Source: Candidatus Curtissbacteria bacterium RIFCSPLOWO2_01_FULL_37_9 (GTDB lineage: Bacteria; Patescibacteriota; Microgenomatia; Curtissbacterales; GWA2-41-24). Taken from it: a stretch of DNA of 13,808 bases. Position 1 is the first letter of the stretch; the number at the start of each line of letters is the position of its first letter. Positions 5,559-12,465 of the stretch are shown piece after piece. A model generated the notes under the pieces. That model was not told the DNA's origin, made no database searches, and saw only the letters and a list, made by a program, of their open reading frames with translations. The position numbers and the translations under genes are program-made. The DNA lies in contig MFBN01000046.1 in assembly GCA_001776425.1 (NCBI GenBank), positions 1 to 13,808 on the forward strand, in the 5' to 3' direction.

Positions 5559-6549
5559 AGCGAGCCGGCACGAGATCGCTTGCGTAAATTACCAGAAAAA
5601 CCAAGATAATCCAGCTTAAAACTGCGATTAATAAAGGAACATCGGAAAGTAAAACCCTTTCCGGTGATTCTCCTTCTTTTTTTTCATATATTACGTATAA
5701 ATATCTCATTACGCCATAAATTACCAAAGGTACTGTCAACATCAGCCATTTTGAAGCAAGCAAGGTTCTGGGCAAAAAATCGCCGAATAAAACTAATACC
5801 TGCGGGCCGGCAGACGGCGGAGGTTGCAGGAATGTAAACATGGTGTAGGCAAACCAGGTTGCTGTAGCAAACATGACCGTTAGTGAATCCAATAAGGATT
5901 CAGGGTAATGCAATAAGGTTTTCCTGGTTGATAAATTTGCCTCTTTTGAACCCAATATCAAAGTTTGTTCGGATTTACGCTTACCAATTGCCAAAAACAG
6001 GGCAGCCGAGGCAACAGTTAGGATGAACCAGATTGTTACATGAGCATCGATTAGGACTGCACCTGCATAAACTCTAAGCAAAAAGCCGGAAGCGATTGCC
6101 ATAACATCCAAAAGTATTACTGATCTTAAAAAAAATGAATAGACTATCTGCAAAACAGCATAGCCGCAAAGTGCCAGTGTAAAAAACAGCGAAATATTGT
6201 ATGCTAAAAATATAGCTATTCCTAAAACTGTAAACGCAATTATCAATGATAATTGGGTATTTAATCTGCCGGCAGCAATTGGCCGGCCGTGTTTGTATGG
6301 ATGTGCTTTATCTTTTTCAATATCAATTACGTCATTAATGATATAAATAGCAGAAGCAACCGCTGAAAAAAGAATAAAACCGGTTAATACTAAACTGAAT
6401 TTTGCGGGATTGAAAAAATTACCTTCGAATACAAGCGCAGCAAATAAAGCTAAATTTTTAAGCCACTGTCTAGGTCTTGAAGAAACAAAAAGCCAAAACG
6501 GTAACCAAATTACTTTTGGGCCTTTTGAGGTAAATTCATATTTAGCCAA
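5539..6549 (-). CDS. UbiA-family prenyltransferase, decaprenyl-phosphate phosphoribosyltransferase-like
   Basis: 336 residues, about nine membrane helices. RPRQWLKN (25-32), NDVIDIEKDKAHP (72-84; N72, D73, D76, D80 of the NDxxDxxxD motif) and GRPIAAG (88-94) are the marks of UbiA enzymes of the mycobacterial Rv3806c type. YSFFLRS..LLDVMAIASGFLLRVYAGA (137-164) and GKRKSE (189-194) also fit. That enzyme moves phosphoribose from PRPP to decaprenyl phosphate, giving the lipid precursor of arabinose donors. It acts in the membrane with the active site on the cytoplasmic side. The start is TTG at 6547-6549, backed by a perfect GGAGG at 6556-6560 with 6-nt spacing, and it overlaps the end of the WecA-like gene by 40 bp. 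It is last in the operon. Substrate is inferred from motif similarity; other prenyl acceptors cannot be excluded. Confidence 0.85.
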   Translation of the reverse strand: MAKYEFTSKGPKVIWLPFWLFVSSRPRQWLKNLALFAALVFEGNFFNPAKFSLVLTGFILFSAVASAIYIINDVIDIEKDKAHPYKHGRPIAAGRLNTQLSLIIAFTVLGIAIFLAYNISLFFTLALCGYAVLQIVYSFFLRSVILLDVMAIASGFLLRVYAGAVLIDAHVTIWFILTVASAALFLAIGKRKSEQTLILGSKEANLSTRKTLLHYPESLLDSLTVMFATATWFAYTMFTFLQPPPSAGPQVLVLFGDFLPRTLLASKWLMLTVPLVIYGVMRYLYVIYEKKEGESPERVLLSDVPLLIAVLSWIILVFLVIYASDLVPARFIRLLQ

Positions 6550-7574
6550 AGTAAGCCTCCAAGTATTATTACAGCAGCTAGAATACCAGCGAATAATTTA
6601 CCGGTACTGTTTAAGCTGAGGGCAGCCGCTCCCAAAATAGCACACAATAACCAATAAAACAAGGCTATACGCCTTTGGCCCCAACCAAGCTCCATTAGTC
6701 TGTGATGCAGATGTTTTTTATCACCCAGAAATGGCGATTTACCGGATGCAACCCTTCGGATTATTGTAAAAACACCGTCAATTAAGGGTATTGCCATAAC
6801 CAGAATTGCTGTACCGACTTTAGCGCCGGATAGAATTGCTATTACGGCTACCAAATAACCCAAAAAATATGAGCCGGAATCACCGGGGAAGATTTTTGCA
6901 GGGTAAAAATTTAAAAGCAAAAAGCCGGCTGTTGCCCCTGCACCGATTATTGCCAGATTACTGACTATTATCTGATTCGGGTCTGTTGGGAAAAAACGTA
7001 ATGAGGCAGCAAATATGACTATTAAGGTAATAAAAACTATTCCAGGCATTTGTCCGTCAACGCCACTTGAAAAATTAACCATATTAATTACCCAGACAAT
7101 CCATAAAAGCGCCAATAAATCCGCCCAGACTAAAATTGAGTGTTGACCCAATAAGTCGAATATTATCCTCATGCTATCCAATCTGACAACTCCGTTAAAG
7201 GGATTGGTGATAAAAGCAATTCCAACACCACTGCCGACAACAACCAAAGCAGCCACGATCTGGATAATTAGTTTGAGAGAACTCTTCAAATCCCTGATAT
7301 CGTCAATTAAACCAAGTATTATTAATACAAATCCTCCTAAAAGGATTCCTGTTAATTTTTGATTGGGTTCCAATGCAAAGATGCTTATTGCAAGTATTGC
7401 CAGATAAATCGGCAGGCCGCCTGCCCGTGGAATAATTTTTTTATGAATTAGAGCCGGATGTTTATGTTTGGTGGGGTCATCAATGAAGCCGTATTTTTTG
7501 GCCAGTGGGATACATATTAGCGTTAAGACAAAAGAAACCCCGAATGCTAGAGTAAAAAGCATTAAAAAATTCAT
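6510..7574 (-). CDS. WecA/TagO/MraY-family polyprenyl-phosphate sugar-1-phosphate transferase
   Basis: 354 residues, about ten or eleven membrane helices. Family motifs appear in order: PRAGGLPIYLA (49-59), GLIDD with D91/D92, NMVNFSSGVDG (164-174), FPGDSGS with D232, and KHLHHRLMELG (287-297). The HLHHR motif places it with WecA/TagO-type enzymes rather than MraY. Such enzymes join a UDP-sugar 1-phosphate, commonly GlcNAc, to undecaprenyl phosphate at the inner face of the membrane as the first step of a lipid-linked glycan. The NxxNxxDGxDG motif has Ser170 in place of its first Asp, while D173 is kept. The ATG overlaps the stop of the upstream small membrane gene (ATGA), so translation is coupled. 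The 3' end overlaps the UbiA-family gene by 40 bp. Confidence 0.92.
   Translation of the reverse strand: MNFLMLFTLAFGVSFVLTLICIPLAKKYGFIDDPTKHKHPALIHKKIIPRAGGLPIYLAILAISIFALEPNQKLTGILLGGFVLIILGLIDDIRDLKSSLKLIIQIVAALVVVGSGVGIAFITNPFNGVVRLDSMRIIFDLLGQHSILVWADLLALLWIVWVINMVNFSSGVDGQMPGIVFITLIVIFAASLRFFPTDPNQIIVSNLAIIGAGATAGFLLLNFYPAKIFPGDSGSYFLGYLVAVIAILSGAKVGTAILVMAIPLIDGVFTIIRRVASGKSPFLGDKKHLHHRLMELGWGQRRIALFYWLLCAILGAAALSLNSTGKLFAGILAAVIILGGLLWLNMNLPQKAQK
6556..6560 (-). promoter_or_regulatory. Shine-Dalgarno GGAGG that fixes the TTG start of the UbiA-family gene
   Basis: GGAGG on the minus strand lies six bases before the TTG at 6549 and inside the coding end of the WecA-like gene. There is no in-frame ATG before the conserved RPRQW motif, so this site decides the start. 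Confidence 0.7.
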
Positions 7575-7942
7575 ATCAAAAGTGAAATAATTTTAACCAG
7601 ATCATAGAGAGTCATTAGAGCAATTATAAAACTGGTTATTAAAAGTGTTTTTTCCAAGAATTTATACTTATTTAATAAAAAAGTACCTAAAGAAAAATTC
7701 AAAAGAAAGGCGAAAACACATACTAAGGGCAGAATCCAAAGTGCAACTGGCGGAGCAAGCATTGGATTACCCCATGGTCTTGAATAAAATATAGGTACTT
7801 GTGGGGGTAATTTGCCTGTGGTTGTTAATAATAAAGAAGCCTGAGCAAGAACACTTAAAACCACAAATAAAAAAATAAAAAATAAAAGCTTATCCGCTGA
7901 TAAGCTTTGCTGAGTCCGCCTACTAAAATTGGAAATTGCCAT
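7571..7942 (-). CDS. unknown three-helix membrane protein in the glycan operon
   Basis: 123 residues with hydrophobic helices at about 19-39, 64-86 and 97-121. A loop at 45-63 (LPPQVPIFYSRPWGNPML) is rich in Pro and aromatic residues. It vaguely recalls the LP..VP.H loop of DUF1648 proteins, but the match is too weak to name it. It begins 9 nt after the stop of a GT39-like gene and its stop overlaps the ATG of the WecA-like gene, so it belongs to the operon. The start ATG has only AGG directly before it. A role as an accessory or flippase-like partner of the glycosyl carrier enzymes would fit the position but is not shown by the sequence. Confidence 0.75.
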   Translation of the reverse strand: MAISNFSRRTQQSLSADKLLFFIFLFVVLSVLAQASLLLTTTGKLPPQVPIFYSRPWGNPMLAPPVALWILPLVCVFAFLLNFSLGTFLLNKYKFLEKTLLITSFIIALMTLYDLVKIISLLI

Positions 7943-7951
7943 CCTATAATT

Positions 7952-9409
7952 TCATTTGGATTTTACGAAAATATCTGAATCTTCAATTTTGGCAAGTAGA
8001 GTATAACGGTTGGCAATTAGCTTCTCAAGCTTGGCAAAATAACCTATCGAGCTTGGAGGTTTGATGATGTAATCCGGAGGCGAATTATATAAGTTTTCAG
8101 CCACTTCATTTTGGCCGTTTGGTACACCGAACACATGAAAGGATGTTACATATCTGGATGGATTTTTAAGATCGGCTATTGCATAAAGCCAGGGAAAATC
8201 GCCCCAGATATATACAGATTTTCCATATGCATTATTTACCCTCAAGAAATCATCAAGAGCCATAATGCGGTTGACATTGTTGTCAAAATAGCTGTTGTAA
8301 CTACTGGCAGATTTCCTATTTCCGGTATATTCAATGAAATTCTTCCAATATCCAATTTGATTTATCGGACCTGCAGACAAAAAATCGGTAAAAAGAAGTT
8401 TTGTCAAAAAGATTAACGGGATGAAAAAAACAAGACCAAAAAATATACCGAGTTTTTCTAATTTTGGTTTCAAATTTATTGATGAAATTATAAGCGCAAA
8501 AGCCGGTGTTGCCTGAACTAAATAATGTCCATAAGTCCTGCCGGAAAAATAACTGCCTAAAAATGAACATGCGGTCCAAAGCAGGATTAAATGGCTTAAA
8601 TCAACATGGCCTTTAATCTTTTTATAAAATCCGTAAGATATGGCCGCAATAATCGGCAGAAATTTAAGGATGTTGATTAGAACTTGATATTGTGGGCTTT
8701 CACCAAAATAAATCCGGTAATAAGTATAGGCTGCAAAAATATAATCTCCTACTAAATTTTTTGGGGCGAAATATCCAATTGTTACCCCGTAGGGAATCAT
8801 AAATCCACAAGATAAGATAAAGCCTTTTTTGATAAACTCGGTAAATTTAGCGCATGCTAAAAATAGATATATACCCAAAGCAGCTGCTTCCAAAGCCCCT
8901 ACTTGCTTGTACAATGATGCAATAGCAAAAAGAAAACCTGCAGAAAAAAGTGAAATATAGTCATAATTCCGCTTTATTGCGATTAACATGGCTAGGATAA
9001 TCGGTAAAATCATAAATATTTCCGTTAGAGCCAGATTACCCTCGATTATTCTTAGTGAAGTTACTGCCCCGAAAATGAATGTGGCCAAAAGAGCTCTTTT
9101 TGTGCCTAAAATTTTAAGGGATATTTCGTAGAGAGCGGCTGCTGTAGATAAGACAACAATCGCAGTTATTAGTCTTAACCAAAACATCGACACACCGAAA
9201 ACGTTAAAAATCAAAGCGTATGTCAGATAAATCATTGGGGGTTTGTTATCCCAGGCAGTTGCATAAAGCGTGCCCCCGAAATTCAGATTTCTGGCAACTG
9301 CCGCGAAAATTCCCTCATCCCCATACCAAAAAGGTTCAAAAAGAGAGGGGAACCGAAAAATGAAAGTGGCAAACAAAATTAGGGTGAGAATGATGTAGTG
9401 CTTCTTCAT
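7952..9409 (-). CDS. GT-C glycosyltransferase, GT39/PMT-like
   Basis: 485 residues with about 11-12 hydrophobic helices and a soluble C-terminal part from about 355. The first extracytoplasmic loop has FWYGDEGIFAAVARNL with D31, the catalytic-base position in this superfamily, followed by TAWDNKPPMIYL, matching the D.KPP signature of PMT_2/GT39. Such enzymes take sugars from polyprenyl-phosphate donors and add them to proteins or glycolipids on the outer face of the membrane. The C-terminal part (SVYIWGDFPWLYAIADLKNPSRYV, PPDYIIKPP) is the usual non-catalytic domain of bacterial members. It follows the other GT39-like gene by 20 bp. The ATG at 9409 has no Shine-Dalgarno and sits next to a 7-bp repeat array. 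Donor and acceptor are unknown. Confidence 0.88.
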   Translation of the reverse strand: MKKHYIILTLILFATFIFRFPSLFEPFWYGDEGIFAAVARNLNFGGTLYATAWDNKPPMIYLTYALIFNVFGVSMFWLRLITAIVVLSTAAALYEISLKILGTKRALLATFIFGAVTSLRIIEGNLALTEIFMILPIILAMLIAIKRNYDYISLFSAGFLFAIASLYKQVGALEAAALGIYLFLACAKFTEFIKKGFILSCGFMIPYGVTIGYFAPKNLVGDYIFAAYTYYRIYFGESPQYQVLINILKFLPIIAAISYGFYKKIKGHVDLSHLILLWTACSFLGSYFSGRTYGHYLVQATPAFALIISSINLKPKLEKLGIFFGLVFFIPLIFLTKLLFTDFLSAGPINQIGYWKNFIEYTGNRKSASSYNSYFDNNVNRIMALDDFLRVNNAYGKSVYIWGDFPWLYAIADLKNPSRYVTSFHVFGVPNGQNEVAENLYNSPPDYIIKPPSSIGYFAKLEKLIANRYTLLAKIEDSDIFVKSK

Positions 9410-9417
9410 TTATTTCT

Positions 9418-9445
9418 ACGAACTATGAACTATTGACTATGAACT
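9418..9445. repeat. four 7-bp tandem repeats across a stop codon and intergenic gap
   Basis: Plus strand units are acgaact, atgaact, attgact and atgaact, each exactly 7 bp. On the minus strand the array supplies the last codons (VHSQ) and the TAG stop at 9430-9432 of the upstream glycosyltransferase and fills much of the 20-bp gap to the next start. Confidence 0.7.
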
Positions 9446-10788
9446 ATTATTGACGGTCCCGGCCTTAATTCAAAATACGGTCCATCAGGCGCATTGTCGA
9501 TTTTAACCTTGCCGTTTTCAACATAGATATCCAACAGGCTTTTTCCGGAAAATTGGACAAGCCCTTCGGGTAATACAATCAATTCATTGGGAAGATTCAT
9601 GCGGTTTCGATAATACATAACTTCTGCAAAAGAAGGAAGAACAGTTACTATCTTATCATTGCCGTTAATAGAAGGCAGGACTTTTTGTTGATATGCTTGG
9701 CGGAAAGTCTGAGGATTTTTCCCAAAAGTAGTTGTATTTATAGCGATTGAGAGGATAACCATCATTGCAACTGAAGCTGTAAATAGAAATCTTGGAAATT
9801 TTTGGCTTGAATGAACCATAACCATTGCCAGTGGTACAGAAGCATTGATTAAATACCTCCAAAAGAAAATCGGCCTGAATGGCAGGTTAAGTCCATCAAG
9901 TCGAAGACCAGGCAAACTGGCGAAAATAAACGGAATAATTGCCCAAAACCAGATCAATATATAGGGTTTTTCAAAATGAGGCTTGAGTTTCCAATCCGTT
10001 GAAGGACGCAGGAGATGCTGAACAATACCGATAGTTAGAAGAAGAAGAGAAAGACCAAATAGTATTGATCGATAAATACTTTTGTCTTCGCCGCCTAAAA
10101 TCCTCAGAAAAGCTTCATAATAGGTTCGTTTGTCGATTCCTCCGATCCAGTAACTTTGGCCGACAGATTTAAGCTGACCTGCTAGAAAAGGAAGCCAAGG
10201 TAAATATAAAATTCCGACAATTATGTAAAGTCCAAAAAATCGCCAAAAGATCTTACGATCAAACAGCAAAAGGTATAACCCTTGGGCTGCCAGGGTAAAA
10301 AACATATAATAATGAGTATAAATTCCCAAAACCGTAAATAATACGAAACCTACCGCTCGAATTTTTGTAAATCCGGTTGAAAGTTTTGTAAGAAAATAAA
10401 TAGAGCCAACCGCTGCAAAAGCAAACATGGTGTAATTTCTGGCCTCAAAAGCATAAGTGAAAAAGATCGGATTTAAAGCGACTACCAATGTTGTTAGCGC
10501 ACCAAATACTTTCCCTTTTATTTCTGATGCCAATTTATAGACCAAGAATAATGTCAGCAGATAGAAAACAATAGAAATAGAGCGGGTGATAATTTCCGTA
10601 GGCGCAAGAAATTTATAGACTAAGGCGACAACACTGTAATATGCAGGAGGGTGAAAATCAGCCGCAGTAGTTTTAAGCATTTGCATATAAGGGAGTTGAG
10701 AGATCAGAGATGTCCAAGCCTCGTCACCCCAGAATCCGCGCGTTAAATAATTTTGAGTTAAAGCAATCATCCAAAACCAGTATACCAA
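9430..10788 (-). CDS. second GT-C glycosyltransferase, GT39/PMT-like, with a short N-terminus
   Basis: 452 residues from a TTG at 10786-10788, with about 11 membrane helices. The first loop has FWGDEAWTS with D22, and DFHPPAYY (44-51) is the second PMT_2 signature. A soluble C-terminal stretch from about 360 contains YYRNRMNLPNELIVLPEG. It should use a polyprenyl-phosphate sugar on the outer face of the membrane like its neighbour. The N-terminus is odd: the first helix (LVYWFWMIALTQNYL) begins almost at the start codon, no Met/Val start exists between it and an in-frame TAA about 50 bases upstream, and there is no Shine-Dalgarno. Either TTG is used or the 5' end has been lost. The last codons and stop come from a 7-bp repeat array. 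It is the first gene of the operon. Confidence 0.82.
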   Translation of the reverse strand: MVYWFWMIALTQNYLTRGFWGDEAWTSLISQLPYMQMLKTTAADFHPPAYYSVVALVYKFLAPTEIITRSISIVFYLLTLFLVYKLASEIKGKVFGALTTLVVALNPIFFTYAFEARNYTMFAFAAVGSIYFLTKLSTGFTKIRAVGFVLFTVLGIYTHYYMFFTLAAQGLYLLLFDRKIFWRFFGLYIIVGILYLPWLPFLAGQLKSVGQSYWIGGIDKRTYYEAFLRILGGEDKSIYRSILFGLSLLLLTIGIVQHLLRPSTDWKLKPHFEKPYILIWFWAIIPFIFASLPGLRLDGLNLPFRPIFFWRYLINASVPLAMVMVHSSQKFPRFLFTASVAMMVILSIAINTTTFGKNPQTFRQAYQQKVLPSINGNDKIVTVLPSFAEVMYYRNRMNLPNELIVLPEGLVQFSGKSLLDIYVENGKVKIDNAPDGPYFELRPGPSIIVHSQ

Positions 10789-10816
10789 CTGGAAATTAGA
10801 AAATCCCGATGATAAT

Positions 10817-10845
10817 TTGACTCCGGTTTTAAATTAAGATTAAAC
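10817..10845 (+). promoter_or_regulatory. possible promoter of the DUF378 gene
   Basis: TTGACT (10817-10822) is followed after 17 bp by TTAAAC, or after 18 bp by TAAACT. The -35 is good and the -10 is weak. The leader would be about 33 nt and includes a strong Shine-Dalgarno. Confidence 0.35.
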
Positions 10846-10851
10846 TTAATT
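10832..10851. promoter_or_regulatory. operator-like dyad over the DUF378 -10 region
   Basis: AATTAAG-attaaa-CTTAATT is a perfect 7-bp inverted repeat with a 6-bp centre. It lies between the divergent GT39-like and DUF378 genes and covers the proposed -10 box, where a repressor would act. The low GC content makes chance occurrence possible. Confidence 0.35.
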
Positions 10852-10868
10852 CATCAGGTTTTCATGAG

Positions 10869-10877
10869 AGGGGGTGA
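10869..10877 (+). promoter_or_regulatory. strong Shine-Dalgarno of the DUF378 gene
   Basis: AGGGGGTGA matches the ideal AGGAGGTGA at eight of nine positions and lies 7 nt before the ATG at 10885. It decides this start over the in-frame ATG at 10864, which has no such site. Confidence 0.65.
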
Positions 10878-10884
10878 AGGGAAG

Positions 10885-11121
10885 ATGAATTCCAAAGGTT
10901 TAACACATATTGTTGCTTTTACTTTGGTGATAGTCGGTGCACTTAATTGGGGGCTTGTCGGTCTTTTCAGTATTAATCTTATCAGCGCGATTCTTGGATC
11001 AGTCGCTGTTTTAGAAAGATTGATTTATATAGTAGTTGGGATAGGCGCAGTTTATTTGGCAGCTACTCATCAACAAGATTGCAAAACATGCAGTGCAATA
11101 ATGAAAAAATCAGCCAAGTGA
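10885..11121 (+). CDS. DUF378-family small membrane protein
   Basis: 78 residues from the ATG at 10885, chosen for its Shine-Dalgarno. An in-frame ATG at 10864 would add seven residues. Two helices at about 5-27 and 40-60 carry the DUF378 signature LVIVGALNWGLVGLFSINL and ERLIYIVVGIGAVYLA. The length is normal for the family, which is widespread and has no known function. The C-terminal tail has a CxxC pair (DCKTCSAIMKK) that probably faces the cytoplasm. The gene is divergent from the glycan operon and single. No terminator is clear after it; only a short CCAA/TTGG pairing near the stop is seen. Confidence 0.88.
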   Translation: MNSKGLTHIVAFTLVIVGALNWGLVGLFSINLISAILGSVAVLERLIYIVVGIGAVYLAATHQQDCKTCSAIMKKSAK

Positions 11122-11208
11122 TTGGATTAAATAATAGTATATCTTGATACTTGTTAAATTACGTGCATTAATTAAATTAGTTTTTGGCTAAAATTAAAAA
11201 CGAAGCTA

Positions 11209-12084
11209 GTGAGAACAGAATCCCCTAACGGGGTTGGTTATATTTCTCAATACAAGCAAGACAGTCCGCTACACGCAGAAGAGCAATTTACCCGTACAAA
11301 TCACAGATTTCCCCAAAGCACAGAAGAATTTTTAGCTCAGTTATTACATGATGTACCCAAAATTGCAGTCGATTGGCTGAGTTTAGGCAACGATTTTGCA
11401 AGGGGTTTATTGGAAAGAGAAAGATTAAAACAAGCTGCGAAAAATGGATCAGGTGATTTTCATGGTGACGGTTCTGTTGTTTTTTTAGCTCCCGGATTCG
11501 GAAGTATGCCAATTTGGTACAGACCTGCGGTTGATTTTTTTGAAAAAGCAGGATATCAACCAGTAAGCAAGTTTTCTAATTCAATTATCAATCTTGAACC
11601 AATTGGTAACAAGAAAAAGGAGTATATGAAAATGATTATCGATTTAGCCCAAAAAAGCGGGCAAAAAGTTCATTATGTCGGTGACAGTCAAGGAGGATTA
11701 ACAGCTGCTGCACTTGCTGTTGATTTTCCAAAGGAGTTTATTCAAAATGTGGCTGACGTATGGTTTATTGGAGCACCCAAACCAAGAAGGGTTAATGTTC
11801 TGGTGGGAATTGCATATTTGTGGAGCCAATTATGGTATGGAGGCAATGATTTCAAACTGGCAGGCAAAATTAATCAGCTTGATGAGCTGGTATCCGATGG
11901 TAGAGTTTCATTTCAATCGATATACAGAAGAAGGGATGTAGTTCTACCCGACGGTTTACCGATAGGCAAGCATTATTCAACAGACGGTTCGCACATAGGC
12001 GGGGCGGTTAATCTAAAACACCTAAATCTGATCGTTTCTAATTGGAACGGTAATCATAACCATAACTTAAAGATCAATGACTGA
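11209..12084 (+). CDS. alpha/beta hydrolase, lipase/esterase-like
   Basis: 291 residues from a GTG at 11209. No other start lies before the core. After about 85 mostly polar residues comes VVFLAPGFGSMPIWYRPAVDFF (90-111), the first strand and oxyanion region of a lipase-like fold. HYVGDSQGGLTAAALA (155-170) is the nucleophile elbow, GxSxG with Ser160. RRRDVVLP (D243) and STDGSHIGGAVN (H262) are at the places expected for the acid and the base. The catalytic triad Ser160-Asp243-His262 is thus visible. There is no signal peptide, so the protein is probably cytoplasmic, and the substrate is unknown. The last 8 bases overlap the next gene. A TAAAAT at 11189-11194 could be the -10 and would leave a leader of about 8 nt. 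Confidence 0.82.
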   Translation: MRTESPNGVGYISQYKQDSPLHAEEQFTRTNHRFPQSTEEFLAQLLHDVPKIAVDWLSLGNDFARGLLERERLKQAAKNGSGDFHGDGSVVFLAPGFGSMPIWYRPAVDFFEKAGYQPVSKFSNSIINLEPIGNKKKEYMKMIIDLAQKSGQKVHYVGDSQGGLTAAALAVDFPKEFIQNVADVWFIGAPKPRRVNVLVGIAYLWSQLWYGGNDFKLAGKINQLDELVSDGRVSFQSIYRRRDVVLPDGLPIGKHYSTDGSHIGGAVNLKHLNLIVSNWNGNHNHNLKIND

Positions 12085-12316
12085 AAGAATAGAAACAGAA
12101 GCGTATTTTTTAACCCAGGAGAAATTATTTGCAGGTCAGATAGATGAGTGGGGAAATATCAAAGTTTGCGGAACAACTTATATAAATTTTGGAGGCGTTA
12201 AATCATCTATTGTGGACAATCAAGGAGATATCCAATTAATCAAAGACATTTGGGTTAATTGGCAGGATTATAATCTAATCTTGGGTGCTTTATTGTACAA
12301 CGAAGTAGAAGTTTGA
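12077..12316 (+). CDS. small unknown protein overlapping the hydrolase gene
   Basis: 79 residues, acidic, soluble, no signal peptide. The sequence reads as mixed short strands (GQIDEWGNIKVCGTTYINFGG, KSSIVDNQGDIQLIKDIWVNW) with a final hydrophobic stretch (NLILGALLYNEVEV). No family is recognised. Its ATG lies 8 bases before the end of the hydrolase gene in another frame, which suggests coupled translation and a shared function. No Shine-Dalgarno stronger than AAAG is seen. The coding case rests on position and on a clean open frame filling the gap up to the tkt leader. Confidence 0.6.
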   Translation: MTERIETEAYFLTQEKLFAGQIDEWGNIKVCGTTYINFGGVKSSIVDNQGDIQLIKDIWVNWQDYNLILGALLYNEVEV

Positions 12317-12332
12317 TATTTTGATCTACAGA

Positions 12333-12360
12333 AAAATCCCAACAAAAAGTCTCGGATTTT
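12333..12360 (+). terminator. weak terminator-like hairpin after the hydrolase pair
   Basis: AAAATCC (12333-12339) pairs with GGATTTT (12354-12360) across a 14-base loop, ends in T4 and is followed by AATTT. The stem has only two GC pairs, so it is a weak candidate. Confidence 0.3.
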
Positions 12361-12425
12361 AATTTATACATAAATTTTTCTTAATATCTTCTAATTTTAA
12401 TATTATTCTCAATTATATCTAAAAC

Positions 12426-12456
12426 TTGCTATATTTTGTTATATTCTTGTGATAAT
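12426..12456 (+). promoter_or_regulatory. promoter of tkt
   Basis: TTGCTA (12426-12431) and GATAAT (12451-12456) are separated by 19 bp, and TGT precedes the -10, making it an extended -10 (TGnGATAAT). Nine bases lie between the -10 and the ATG at 12466, so the mRNA would have a leader of about 0-3 nt. Confidence 0.45.
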
Positions 12457-12465
12457 CTATTGAAG

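Noticed and set aside
5539..6549. UbiA-family gene as a quinone biosynthesis enzyme
   Set aside because: RPRQWLKN, NDVIDIEKDKAHP and GRPIAAG fit the decaprenyl-phosphate phosphoribosyltransferase type better, and the neighbours are glycan genes rather than quinone genes.
8111..8579. Open frames on both strands inside the 7952-9409 glycosyltransferase
   Set aside because: The conserved GT39-like gene explains the region; the alternative products have no recognisable motif and no start signals.
11122..11208. Small RNA or tRNA gene between the DUF378 and hydrolase genes
   Set aside because: No cloverleaf, strong hairpin or conserved RNA motif is visible; the stretch is AT-rich and best read as a promoter region.
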